Assembly: GCF_963974575.1 (NCBI RefSeq)
Contig: NZ_CAXBBQ010000003.1
Span: 62,001-126,000 of the forward strand
Origin: Sphingosinicella sp963974575
GTDB lineage: Bacteria > Pseudomonadota > Alphaproteobacteria > Sphingomonadales > Sphingomonadaceae
Direction of reading: 5' to 3'
DNA length: 64,000 bases
The notes beneath the pieces were generated by a model. It was not told the origin of the DNA. It ran no database searches and saw nothing but the letters and a program-made list of their open reading frames with translations. The position numbers were made by a program, and so were the translations under genes. This document shows, in pieces, positions 53,589-60,793 of the stretch (positions are counted from its first letter, which is position 1; every line of letters begins with the position of its first letter).

Positions 53589-54716
53589 ATGAAGCGCTAC
53601 CTCAATTTCCCGCTGGTGAAGGGCGAAGCGAGCCGTCAGGCGCACGCCGATCTTCCCGAGGGCACCTACGAGCGCGAGATGTCGAAGGAAGGCTTCTTCG
53701 GCCCCGCCGCCTTCTTCTATCACCGCAATCCGCCCACGGGCTGGACCGATTTCGACGGGCCGCTCGCGCCCCGCGCCTTCGATCTCACGCAGATCAACGA
53801 AGCGCCGAACTCGCTTTGGTCCGCCCCGGTCGTGCTGCACAACAAGGCGACCGAAATCCGCCTGTGGCGCCTCGCCGACGCCATGACGGCGCTCGATCGC
53901 AACGGCGACGGCGATCAGATCCTGTTCGTGCACCGCGGCAGCGGCGATTTCTTCTGCGATTTCGGTCATCTCGTGATCGGACAGGGCGACTATGTCGTGA
54001 TCCCGCGCGGCACGATGTGGCGCATCGTGCCCACCGAACCGATGCAGATCCTCGCGGTCGAGGCGACCAACTGCAGCTACACGCTCCCGGACAAGGGCCT
54101 TCTGGGGCCGCACGCGATCTTCGATCCGGCGGTGATGGATACGCCCGAGATCGACGAGGCCTTCCGCGCGCAGCAGGGCGACACCGAAACACGCGTCGCG
54201 GTGAAGAAGCGCGGGCAGGTTTCGTGGATGACCTATCCGTTCAACCCGCTCGATGCGGTGGGCTGGCACGGCGAGCTTTCGGTTGCGCGGCTCAACGTGC
54301 GCGACATCCGCCCGATCATGAGCCACCGCTACCATGTGCCCCCCTCAGCGCACACGACCTTCCTGGCTGATCGTTTCGTGATCTGCACCTTCGCGCCGCG
54401 TCCGTTCGAAACGGACCCGAAGGCGCTGAAGGTGCCGTTCTTTCACAACAACGACGATTACGACGAAGTGCTGTTCTACCACGACGGCGACTTCTTCAGC
54501 CGCGACAACATCCACCCCGGCATGATGACGCTGCACCCTTGCGGCTTCACGCACGGCCCCCACCCCAAGGCGCTCACCCGCATGTTCGAGCAGCCCAAGC
54601 CGATGACCGACGAGTATGCGGTGATGATCGACACGCGCGATCCGCTCGAAATCGGCGAAGCGGCTTCCGCTGTCGAATGGACCGGTTACAAGGATAGCTG
54701 GAAAAGCAAATCCTGA
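53589..54716 (+). CDS. hmgA: Homogentisate 1,2-dioxygenase
   Basis: Opens the homogentisate ring to maleylacetoacetate. The 375-aa length is that of the shorter bacterial HmgA group rather than the 430-450-aa classical type. The C-terminal cupin has PIMSHRYHVPPSAHTTFLADRFVICTF (in blocks, about 240-265), PFFHNNDDYDEVLFYHDGDFFS (iron His and Glu region) and GFTHGPHP with the last His ligand. It follows hpd by 3 bp and is followed by the M20 peptidase gene. Confidence 0.93.
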   Translation: MKRYLNFPLVKGEASRQAHADLPEGTYEREMSKEGFFGPAAFFYHRNPPTGWTDFDGPLAPRAFDLTQINEAPNSLWSAPVVLHNKATEIRLWRLADAMTALDRNGDGDQILFVHRGSGDFFCDFGHLVIGQGDYVVIPRGTMWRIVPTEPMQILAVEATNCSYTLPDKGLLGPHAIFDPAVMDTPEIDEAFRAQQGDTETRVAVKKRGQVSWMTYPFNPLDAVGWHGELSVARLNVRDIRPIMSHRYHVPPSAHTTFLADRFVICTFAPRPFETDPKALKVPFFHNNDDYDEVLFYHDGDFFSRDNIHPGMMTLHPCGFTHGPHPKALTRMFEQPKPMTDEYAVMIDTRDPLEIGEAASAVEWTGYKDSWKSKS

Positions 54717-54727
54717 AGGGGCCCCAC

Positions 54728-56134
54728 ATGAAACCCATGATCCTGTCCGCGGCGATGCTGTGCCTCGCCGCACCGATGGCGAATGCCGCCGCGCCCAATT
54801 CGCCGCAAGGCACCGCAGCGCTCAGCCTCTACAAGGACATCGTCGAGATTCGCTCCGCCGCCGGTCACGGCAAGGTGCCCGAGGTTGCGGCGCGCGTCGT
54901 CAAGGATCTGAAGGCGGCGGGCTTTGCCGACGCGGACATCAAGGTCGTGCCGATGGGCGAGACCGTGTACCTCCTCGCCCGCTATCCCGGCAAAGCGGGC
55001 AGCAAGAAGCCGCCCGTCGCTTACCTCGCGCACATGGACGTGGTGGACGCGAAGCCCGAGGACTGGTCGTTCGATCCCTTCGTTCTGCGCGAGAAGGACG
55101 GCGACTTCCTTGGCCGCGGCACGCTCGACAACAAGATGGGCGTCGCCCACCTCACGCGCGCCTTCGCCGATCTGAAAACGAGCGGCTTCGTGCCGGACCG
55201 CGACCTCTACCTCGCCTTCTCCGGCGACGAGGAAACCGGCATGACGACAACGCGCGCGCTCGTCGACGCGCTGAAGCCCGTGAAGCTTGAATATGCGCTG
55301 AATTCAGATGCCGGCGGCGGCGCGCTCACGCCGGACGGCAAGCCCTTCGGCTACGGGATGCAGGTCGCCGAGAAGACCTTCGCCACCTTCGACGTCACGA
55401 TCCGCAACGAGGGTGGTCATTCCAGCCGCCCGCGCAAGGACAATGCGATCTACGATCTCGCCGCGCTCCTCAAGAACGTCGAGGCGCTCAAGTTCCCGAT
55501 CCAGGCGAACAGCGTCACGCGCGCCTCGTTCGGTGCGATGGCGAAGGAATTGAAAGCCTCGCAGCCGCAGGTCGCCGAGATGCTGCGCCGTTTCTCCGAA
55601 AACCCGAACGATGCCGAAGCCGCCGCCGCGCTCGCTTCGAGCGAGGAATTCGAGCCCGAGATGCGCACCACCTGCGTCGCCACGATGCTGAACGCGGGTC
55701 ACGCCGAAAACGCATTGCCGCAGCGCGCGATCGGCACAGTGAACTGCCGCATCTTCCCCGGCGTCGAGGTTGCCACCGTGCAGGCCGCGCTCGAGCAGGC
55801 GGGTGGCAATCCGAAGGCCGAATGGAAGGTGCGCGGCACGCCGACGGCCAGCCCGGTTTCCGAACCCCGCCCGGACGTGACCGCAGCCGTGAAATCGGCG
55901 CTGGCGCTGCATTACCCCGGCGTCGCGATCACGCCCTATCAGGAATCGGGTGGCACCGATGGCATGTGGTTCCGCATCGCGGGCGTTCCCACCTTTGCCG
56001 TCTCGCCCGTCTTCATGGACATGAAGAAAATGCGCGCGCACGGGCTCGACGAGAACGCGCCCGTCGCCTCCTTCTACAACGGCCTCGATTATTGGCCGCA
56101 CCTCATCAAAACGCTTGCCGGAGGGAAGAAATGA
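54728..56134 (+). CDS. Secreted M20-family metallopeptidase
   Basis: A 468-aa zinc peptidase of the M20 (carboxypeptidase/aminoacylase) group. It has a signal peptide (MKPMILSAAMLCLAAPMANA), so it acts outside the cytosol. Metal and catalytic residues are in AHMDVVDAKPEDW (His and Asp), GRGTLDNKMG (Asp), SGDEETGM (Glu pair) and the ESGGTDGMWFR block near the end. A dimerisation lid occupies about 205-330. It sits between hmgA and the fumarylacetoacetase-type gene, with ATGA overlap to the latter, so it is coexpressed with tyrosine catabolism; supply of tyrosine or phenylalanine from peptides is a plausible inferred role. Confidence 0.88.
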   Translation: MKPMILSAAMLCLAAPMANAAAPNSPQGTAALSLYKDIVEIRSAAGHGKVPEVAARVVKDLKAAGFADADIKVVPMGETVYLLARYPGKAGSKKPPVAYLAHMDVVDAKPEDWSFDPFVLREKDGDFLGRGTLDNKMGVAHLTRAFADLKTSGFVPDRDLYLAFSGDEETGMTTTRALVDALKPVKLEYALNSDAGGGALTPDGKPFGYGMQVAEKTFATFDVTIRNEGGHSSRPRKDNAIYDLAALLKNVEALKFPIQANSVTRASFGAMAKELKASQPQVAEMLRRFSENPNDAEAAAALASSEEFEPEMRTTCVATMLNAGHAENALPQRAIGTVNCRIFPGVEVATVQAALEQAGGNPKAEWKVRGTPTASPVSEPRPDVTAAVKSALALHYPGVAITPYQESGGTDGMWFRIAGVPTFAVSPVFMDMKKMRAHGLDENAPVASFYNGLDYWPHLIKTLAGGKK

Positions 56135-57138
56135 AGCTTGCCAGCCTGAAGGGCGGACGCGACGGCCGTCTGGTCGTCGTTTCGAAGGATCTTGCGTGGT
56201 GCGCGGACGCCTCCGCCATCGCCCCGACGCTGCAGGCCGCGCTCGACGATTGGGATGTGGCAGCGCCGAAGCTCGAAGCCCTCGCCACCGATCTCGCGCA
56301 CGAAGCGATTCCCATGATGCGCTTCCACGAGCGTGAGGCGCATTCGCCCCTTCCGCGCGCGTATCAGTGGGCGGACGGCTCCGCCTATGTGAACCACGTC
56401 GAGCTGGTGCGGAAAGCGCGCGGCGCAGAGCTTCCCGAAAGCTTCTGGACCGATCCGCTGATGTATCAGGGTGGCAGCGATTCGTTCGTCGGCCCGCGCG
56501 ATCCGATCGTGCTCGCCGACGAAAGCTGGGGCTGCGATCTCGAAGCCGAGGTCGTCGTCGTCACGGGCGACGTGCCGCAAGGGATTTCGCCCGAGGACGC
56601 GCGCGCGCACATCCGCCTCGTCGGCCTCGTCAACGACGTGTCCTTGCGCAATCTCATCCCCGCCGAACTCGCCAAGGGCTTCGGCTTCCTCCAGTCCAAG
56701 CCCGCGAGCGCTTTCTCGCCGGTGTTCGTGACGCCCGACGAACTTGGCGCCGCGTGGGACGGCGGCAAGCTTATCGGCACGCTCAAGGTCGATCTGAACG
56801 GCCAGCCGTTCGGCCGCGCCGAAACGGATGTCGACATGACCTTCGATTTCGGCGTGCTGATCGCGCACCTCGCCAAGACGCGCGATCTCGAAGCGGGCTC
56901 GATCGTCGGCTCGGGCACGGTTTCGAACCGCGACGCCGGCGGCGGGCCGGGCAAGCCCATCGTGCAGGGCGGCCTCGGCTATTCGTGCCTGGCAGAGGTG
57001 CGGATGGTCGAAACGATCCTGTCGGGGAAGCCCGAAACGCCGTTCCTCACATACGGCGACACGGTGCGAATCTGGGTGGACGATGCCACGGGCCACAGCG
57101 TCTTCGGCGCGATCGAACAAACCGTCGCGGCGGGCTGA
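56131..57138 (+). CDS. Fumarylacetoacetate hydrolase family protein
   Basis: A 335-aa FAH-fold protein, likely the fumarylacetoacetase that ends tyrosine degradation with fumarate and acetoacetate. Motifs include AYVNHVELVRKARG, YQGGSDSFVGPRDPI, the metal-binding Glu pair in WGCDLEAEVVVVTGDV, GFGFLQSKPASAFSPVFV and GSGTVSNRDAGGGPGKPI. The N-terminus MKLASLKGGRDGRL is the start that fits; ATGA overlap with the M20 gene couples them. No maleylacetoacetate isomerase (maiA/GST-type) gene is in the window. Confidence 0.9.
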   Translation: MKLASLKGGRDGRLVVVSKDLAWCADASAIAPTLQAALDDWDVAAPKLEALATDLAHEAIPMMRFHEREAHSPLPRAYQWADGSAYVNHVELVRKARGAELPESFWTDPLMYQGGSDSFVGPRDPIVLADESWGCDLEAEVVVVTGDVPQGISPEDARAHIRLVGLVNDVSLRNLIPAELAKGFGFLQSKPASAFSPVFVTPDELGAAWDGGKLIGTLKVDLNGQPFGRAETDVDMTFDFGVLIAHLAKTRDLEAGSIVGSGTVSNRDAGGGPGKPIVQGGLGYSCLAEVRMVETILSGKPETPFLTYGDTVRIWVDDATGHSVFGAIEQTVAAG

Positions 57139-57213
57139 AGCGGCGCTTCTGTTTCCAACCTGTTAACGCCTGCTGGGGCAGGGTCGCGCGCACTGTATTA
57201 AGGGAGCGCGTAC

Positions 57214-57759
57214 ATGACACTCGGCAGCAAGGTTTCCGCGCTTCGCCGCGCAAAGGCGCTGCCTCCGGTCAGCACGGGTTCGCAGGAACGCCGCCTGCAT
57301 ATGCAGGCGCACAATTACTGGGCGACGCTGCCGCGCGCCGGCAGCGTGCCCCGTTGGAGCGATTTCGATCCGATGCTGATCGAGGACCGCTGCACGCAGA
57401 GCTTCGTCATCGATCTCGACGAAAACGAAGGTCCGCACCTCCGTCTCATCGGCGAGGCGCTCCAGGCCGAAGGCGGCGTCGATACCGATGTCATCGGCCT
57501 CGCCGAAGCGCCGCCGGGCTCGCTTCTGATGCGCATTAGCAGCTATTTGCCCGAACTGCTCAGCCGCGCCGTGCCGCTGTCGGTCGAAACGCCTTATGAA
57601 ACCGCCACGGGCCACCCCGGCATCTACCGCGCCTTGCTGATGCCGTTCACCACGAACGGCGGCGCGATCGACGTGGTCTTCGGCGTCGTCAGCTGGCGCG
57701 AAACCGCGCGCCATAGCGAACGCCCCGCCGCCGCGCGCATCGTTCCCATCCGGGGCTGA
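57214..57759 (+). CDS. PAS-domain (PAS_5-like) protein
   Basis: A 181-aa protein. Residues 25-165 fit the PAS_5 (DUF1330-like older label PF07310) pattern: HNYWATLPRAGSVPRWSDFDPMLIEDRCTQSFVIDL in blocks, and later YRALLMPFTTNGGAIDVVFGVVSW as closing strands. Proteins of this kind in alphaproteobacteria carry a lone PAS sensor without an output domain. AAGGGAG lies 9 bp before the ATG. A basic N-terminus (SALRRAKALPP) precedes the domain. The long-hairpin repeat lies directly behind it. Confidence 0.75.
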   Translation: MTLGSKVSALRRAKALPPVSTGSQERRLHMQAHNYWATLPRAGSVPRWSDFDPMLIEDRCTQSFVIDLDENEGPHLRLIGEALQAEGGVDTDVIGLAEAPPGSLLMRISSYLPELLSRAVPLSVETPYETATGHPGIYRALLMPFTTNGGAIDVVFGVVSWRETARHSERPAAARIVPIRG

Positions 57760-57782
57760 TTTCCGAAAGCGGGCGCGCGCCC

Positions 57783-57936
57783 GCTCCAGGGCGGGTCGAC
57801 ATTCAGAAGATGACGTGCCGAAAATGGTGGGTTTTCGCGACCCGGAGCGGAGCGTACGAAAGGTACGTGAGCACCGGAAGCGCGGAAAGCCGCCATTTGC
57901 AGGCCGTCAGAACTGAATGTCGATGCGCCCTGGCGC
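57783..57936. repeat. Long-hairpin dispersed repeat, copy A
   Basis: A 154-bp intergenic palindrome between convergent genes. Outer pairs: CCAGGGCG (57786-57793) with CGCCCTGG (57926-57933), TCGACATTCAG (57796-57806) with CTGAATGTCGA (57913-57923), TGACG (57811-57815) with CGTCA (57905-57909). Inner pairs: AAATGG-type segment at 57822-57827 with CCATTT (57893-57898), CGCG (57836-57839) with CGCG, and the tip CGTAC-GAAAG-GTACG (57853-57867). Core GTGAGCACCGGAAGCGC is shared with the copy at 19078-19185. Confidence 0.85.
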
Positions 57937-57937
57937 T

Positions 57938-58854
57938 TCAGCGGGCAGTGATGAAGCGTTCCAGCTTGCCCAGCGTTTGATGCCCCAGTTCCACGGCGCC
58001 GAACCCCTTCGCATCCTGAAATTCCGCCGCCGTGCTGAAGACCATGCCGAGCGTTACTTTCGTCGCGCCGTCCTGTTCCTCGAACGCGGCCCAGGCATCC
58101 GCGTGCTTGGGGCCGTTCTCGCCCCAAAGCAGCGCGTAGCCGATCCGCTCTTCGGGGCGAACCTCGTTATAGAGATGATGGTTCGGGAACACGGTGCCGT
58201 CCGGCCCGATCATGTCGAACACCCACTCGCCGCCCGCGCGCAGATCGATCCGCGTCGTGCGGCATGAAAATCCGTCCGGCCCCACCATTGCGGCAGCGTT
58301 TCGGCATTCATCCACGCGCCCCAAACGATCGACTTCGGCGCCTGGATCACGCGCTGCAAAATCATGGTTCGCTCGGCGACGGCAGCCAGATTGTCGAGAC
58401 CGGCGCCGAAGCCCTCCCGGTAGCCGGCCGCCATATCCTGCGCGAGTGAGGACAGCTGCACCGTCACAACCAAGCGGCTGTGCCCGTCCGCATCTTCGAT
58501 CTGCGCCGTCACCAGCGCCGCCGACAGCGTCGCGCCTTCGCACGAGATCACCTCGTAATTCACGCTGCGCGCCGCCGGCTGCAGCACGAGCCAGCCATTC
58601 TCACAGCAGATATCGCGCTCGCCTTCCACCTTGCAGAGCGAAATCTCGCGCCCCCCGACCCTTGTGTCGCTTTCGAGCATTTCGACAGTCACGGAGGGCG
58701 AAGGCGAAGCCCAGATCGCGCGTGCGGCCGGGGCCGTCCACGCTTCCCACAGCACGGCGGGCGGCGCAGCAACATTCCGTTCGAAGGTGAGTGTCACAAA
58801 GGGGCTGCCGTCATCGGACGCTCGGTGTGCGTCTGCAGCGAAGGTCTGTGTCAT
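57938..58854 (-). pseudogene. Double SRPBCC (AHSA1-like) protein broken by a frameshift
   Basis: The gene reads as two tandem SRPBCC/AHSA1 domains. The first (start 58854, MTQTFAADAHRASDDGSPF) runs through FERNVAAPPAVLWEAW and ends in the first frame at LPQWWG near 58283; the second domain continues in another frame from PDGFSCRTTRIDLRAGGEW to the stop at 57938. The total is 917 bp, one short of a multiple of three. One missing base in the G/C run at about 58278-58285 explains this; adding it joins WWG to PDGF as in the family. It may be a true mutation or a sequencing error. The start overlaps the ArsR stop (ATGA). Confidence 0.8.
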
Positions 58855-59192
58855 TCTTTGCGCTCCTTCATCACGTTCATCACAAATGCGTCCAGCCGAT
58901 CCAGCCGCTCTTCCCAAATGGCACGATGCTCATCGAGCCACGTCCGCGCCGGTTCCAGCGCCTCGGGAACAAGCGCGCAGGTGCGGACCCGCCCGTCCTT
59001 GGACGAGGTGATCAATCCCGCGTCCTCGAGCACCGAAAGGTGCCGCATCACCGTGGGCAGCCGCAGCCCCGTGGGGTCCGCCAGATCCGTCACGCCCGCC
59101 GGTGTCGCCGCGAGGCGGGAGAGGATCGACCGCCGGGTCGGATCGGCCAACGCATGGAACAGCCGTGAAAGTTCGGGATCATGCTTAGTCAT
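58851..59192 (-). CDS. ArsR-family transcriptional regulator
   Basis: A 113-aa winged-helix regulator: ELSRLFHALADPTRRSILSRLA (residues 6-27 in blocks), TDLADPTGLRLPTVMRHLSVLEDAGLI (recognition helix with TVMRHLSVLE) and KDGRVRTCALVPEAL as wing. Cysteine metal-binding motifs of true arsenic sensors are absent, matching the ArsR group paired with SRPBCC genes. The ATG at 59192 gives the family start. It overlaps the SRPBCC gene by 4 bp (ATGA). Repeats of GCTAAGT lie in and ahead of its start. Confidence 0.9.
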   Translation of the reverse strand: MTKHDPELSRLFHALADPTRRSILSRLAATPAGVTDLADPTGLRLPTVMRHLSVLEDAGLITSSKDGRVRTCALVPEALEPARTWLDEHRAIWEERLDRLDAFVMNVMKERKE

Positions 59193-59253
59193 GTTGCTAA
59201 GTAATTCACGACACCGACGTCGCGCAAGCAAAAACTTCGCCGATCAGCTAAGT
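59183..59253 (-). promoter_or_regulatory. Candidate ArsR operator repeats
   Basis: The 7-mer GCTAAGT occurs at 59196-59202 and 59247-59253, and its near inverted partner GCTTAGT at 59183-59189, so CTTAG and CTAAG arms surround the start codon of the regulator. Repetition of a short motif ahead of an ArsR gene is typical of an autoregulatory site, but no binding evidence exists. Confidence 0.35.
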
Positions 59254-59295
59254 TTCAGCGCGCGCCGCACGCATCGGGCCATGCCAGCTTTTTAT

Positions 59296-59325
59296 TTGTC
59301 AGCGGGAACGCGCGATCCCTATATT
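59296..59325 (+). promoter_or_regulatory. Sigma-70-type promoter of the yjhX leader
   Basis: TTGTCA (59296-59301), a 17-bp spacer and CTATAT (59319-59324; or TATATT with 18 bp). It points at yjhX and would start a transcript near 59331, about 155 nt before the yjhX ATG. Confidence 0.6.
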
Positions 59326-59373
59326 GGCGGGATACGCGGCGACCCTGTTCGCTTCGCGGTAACCGGAGAGTGG

Positions 59374-59394
59374 ATGTCTGAGCTTGTACGATAA
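59374..59394 (+). CDS. Possible six-codon leader peptide MSELVR
   Basis: ATG TCT GAG CTT GTA CGA TAA has GGAG 5 bp before the ATG, a better ribosome-binding site than that of yjhX itself. The stop codon is followed at once by a 10-bp hairpin. Small size and position in a leader suggest regulation by translation, but it could be chance. Confidence 0.3.
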   Translation: MSELVR

Positions 59395-59462
59395 GGCTCT
59401 CTGAACCTCAGAGAGCCTCGTGAATTCAAAGCCGCCGGGCGCAATGCGCTCGGGGTATTTTT
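59395..59462 (+). terminator. Tandem hairpins in the yjhX leader, second one terminator-like
   Basis: Hairpin 1: GGCTCTCTGA (59395-59404) with TCAGAGAGCC (59408-59417), 3-nt loop, no T run. Hairpin 2: CCGGGCGC (59435-59442) with GCGCTCGG (59446-59453, one G-U pair), 3-nt loop, then GGTATTTTT (59454-59462), an intrinsic terminator shape 23 bp ahead of the yjhX start. Confidence 0.55.
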
Positions 59463-59485
59463 CACGTCTATCTTACGAGACTTCC

Positions 59486-59749
59486 ATGAATATCTCACGA
59501 AACGAGCAGCGTGCGCTGCACGTTCTGGCCCTTGGCGGCCGCATTCTGCATGAGCGCGGCGATGGCCGCAAAATCACGTCCGTGGCCTGCGTCACACGTG
59601 AAGGGATGTTCCTGGCCGGCTTCGACCTGACGGTTTTCCACCAGTTGCGGCGGAAACGTCTGATCGAATCCCGGTCGGGCAGCCCCTATCGAATTTCGAA
59701 GCGCGGCCGCATCTCCGTCCGCGCGCAGCTCGACAATCAGGGGGCATGA
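59486..59749 (+). CDS. yjhX: YjhX-family (UPF0386) protein
   Basis: An 87-aa protein. MNISRNEQRALHVLALGGRI at the start, TSVACVTREGMFLAGFDLTVF in the middle, RRKRLIESRSGSPYRIS and the end VRAQLDNQG match the YjhX family along the whole length, and this fixes the ATG at 59486. In E. coli YjhX is described as a toxin paired with the acetyltransferase YjhQ; no yjhQ-like gene is adjacent here, so the gene is an orphan and its role uncertain. It has a structured leader with its own promoter. Confidence 0.88.
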   Translation: MNISRNEQRALHVLALGGRILHERGDGRKITSVACVTREGMFLAGFDLTVFHQLRRKRLIESRSGSPYRISKRGRISVRAQLDNQGA

Positions 59750-59832
59750 CACAAGGCCGGGCTGTGTCGAGAGATACAGCCCGGCTGCACGTCGCGGCCG
59801 CAGGCAAAGCTAATGTGGTTATTTTTTTGCCT

Positions 59833-60630
59833 TCATGCGGCAGTTGCAGTGACGATCCATGTTGCCGCACCCAAGCTCACCTTGCCGCCCCGCTCGCGCG
59901 CTCGCAGTGCGGCACGGACCTGCGGTTCAGCTTTCGACAGAAGTGCAGGCGTTTCCCTCAAGACCTTTCCCAGGGCGCCAACACGCGTGATGACCCTCAA
60001 CATCGCGTCGGCGTCACCACTGGAAATGTCGGCGTCGTATGCCTTGACACAGATACATTCAAAGCCTGCGGATCGAAGAACAAGATTGATGGTATCGGCA
60101 TTCTCGAAGCTGAATGGCGTCGCATCGACTGTAATTTTCAAACCCGCGGCTTCAACGGGAAAGAAATCCAATTCGTTTTCCTGCATAGATCGCCAGCAGA
60201 TGAAACCGACCCTGCCGCCACGTCTCAGTATTCTATGTATGTTCGCAAATGCTTGCGTCGGGTCAGCAAAGAACATCGTTCCAAACCTGGAAAAGACGCC
60301 ATCGACACTCTGGTCAGGCAGTGCAAGACTCGCAGCATCCTCCTGCAACAATGTTACCTGAGACAGGTGAGCCGCCCTTGTAGCCGCAACAGCCAGAACA
60401 CGCGGGGCTACATCCACGCCAATGACGCGGCCGGTCGGACCTACTCGATCAGCCAGCTGCAGGATCGTCTCTCCTGCACCGCAACCGACGTCCAAAATCG
60501 TTTGCCCGGCGGCTGGGGCCAAGGCGTCCATAGCGACCAAGCCTAATGGAGACATTTGCAAATCGATCAGATCTGCCAAGTCAGCTCGAGCCTGATCGCC
60601 AACGTCCTGCACTGTCGAATGCGCTTTCAT
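59833..60630 (-). CDS. Class I SAM-dependent methyltransferase
   Basis: A 265-aa Rossmann-fold methyltransferase of the UbiE/Coq5-like group: ILDVGCGAGETILQLAD (motif I, about residue 45), VIGVDVAPRVLAVA, SVDGVFSRFGTMFFADP (post-II) and LRRGGRVGFICWRS. The substrate is unknown. The ATG at 60630 is chosen; an earlier in-frame TTG would only add an unrelated stretch. G+C is lower than in neighbours, with more A/T in third positions, which suggests horizontal origin. It has no operon partner: convergent with yjhX and separated from the cold-shock gene by a terminator. Confidence 0.82.
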   Translation of the reverse strand: MKAHSTVQDVGDQARADLADLIDLQMSPLGLVAMDALAPAAGQTILDVGCGAGETILQLADRVGPTGRVIGVDVAPRVLAVAATRAAHLSQVTLLQEDAASLALPDQSVDGVFSRFGTMFFADPTQAFANIHRILRRGGRVGFICWRSMQENELDFFPVEAAGLKITVDATPFSFENADTINLVLRSAGFECICVKAYDADISSGDADAMLRVITRVGALGKVLRETPALLSKAEPQVRAALRARERGGKVSLGAATWIVTATAA

Positions 60631-60721
60631 GCCACCAGCCTGAACGGGGAGAAGCTCAACTGCAATGCGATCGAAAGCGATCACCGCACAGTGCGTGTGC
60701 AATCGGCATGATCATCAAACG

Positions 60722-60751
60722 AAAAGGGCCGACGCGTATTCGCGCCGGCCC
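60722..60751 (-). terminator. Terminator of the cold-shock gene
   Basis: GGGCCG (60726-60731) with CGGCCC (60746-60751), one mismatch, then CGCG with CGCG around TATT. On the minus strand TTTTCGTTTG follows. It lies 43 bp beyond the cold-shock gene stop. Confidence 0.85.
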
Positions 60752-60793
60752 CTCCTGCGTTCGATCCTCCCCGAATCGATTGCGGCTGCTCGT

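Noticed and set aside
58210..58854. Two separate intact SRPBCC genes instead of one broken gene
   Set aside because: The second part has no start codon or ribosome-binding site ahead of its domain, and its domain lacks the N-terminal third, which is found in the first frame.
59281..59394. A 37-codon plus-strand reading frame beginning MPAFYLSAGTRDPYIGG and ending at the MSELVR stop
   Set aside because: It has no ribosome-binding site, and a good promoter lies inside it, so a transcript from that promoter would not contain its start. The short MSELVR frame at its end has the better signals.
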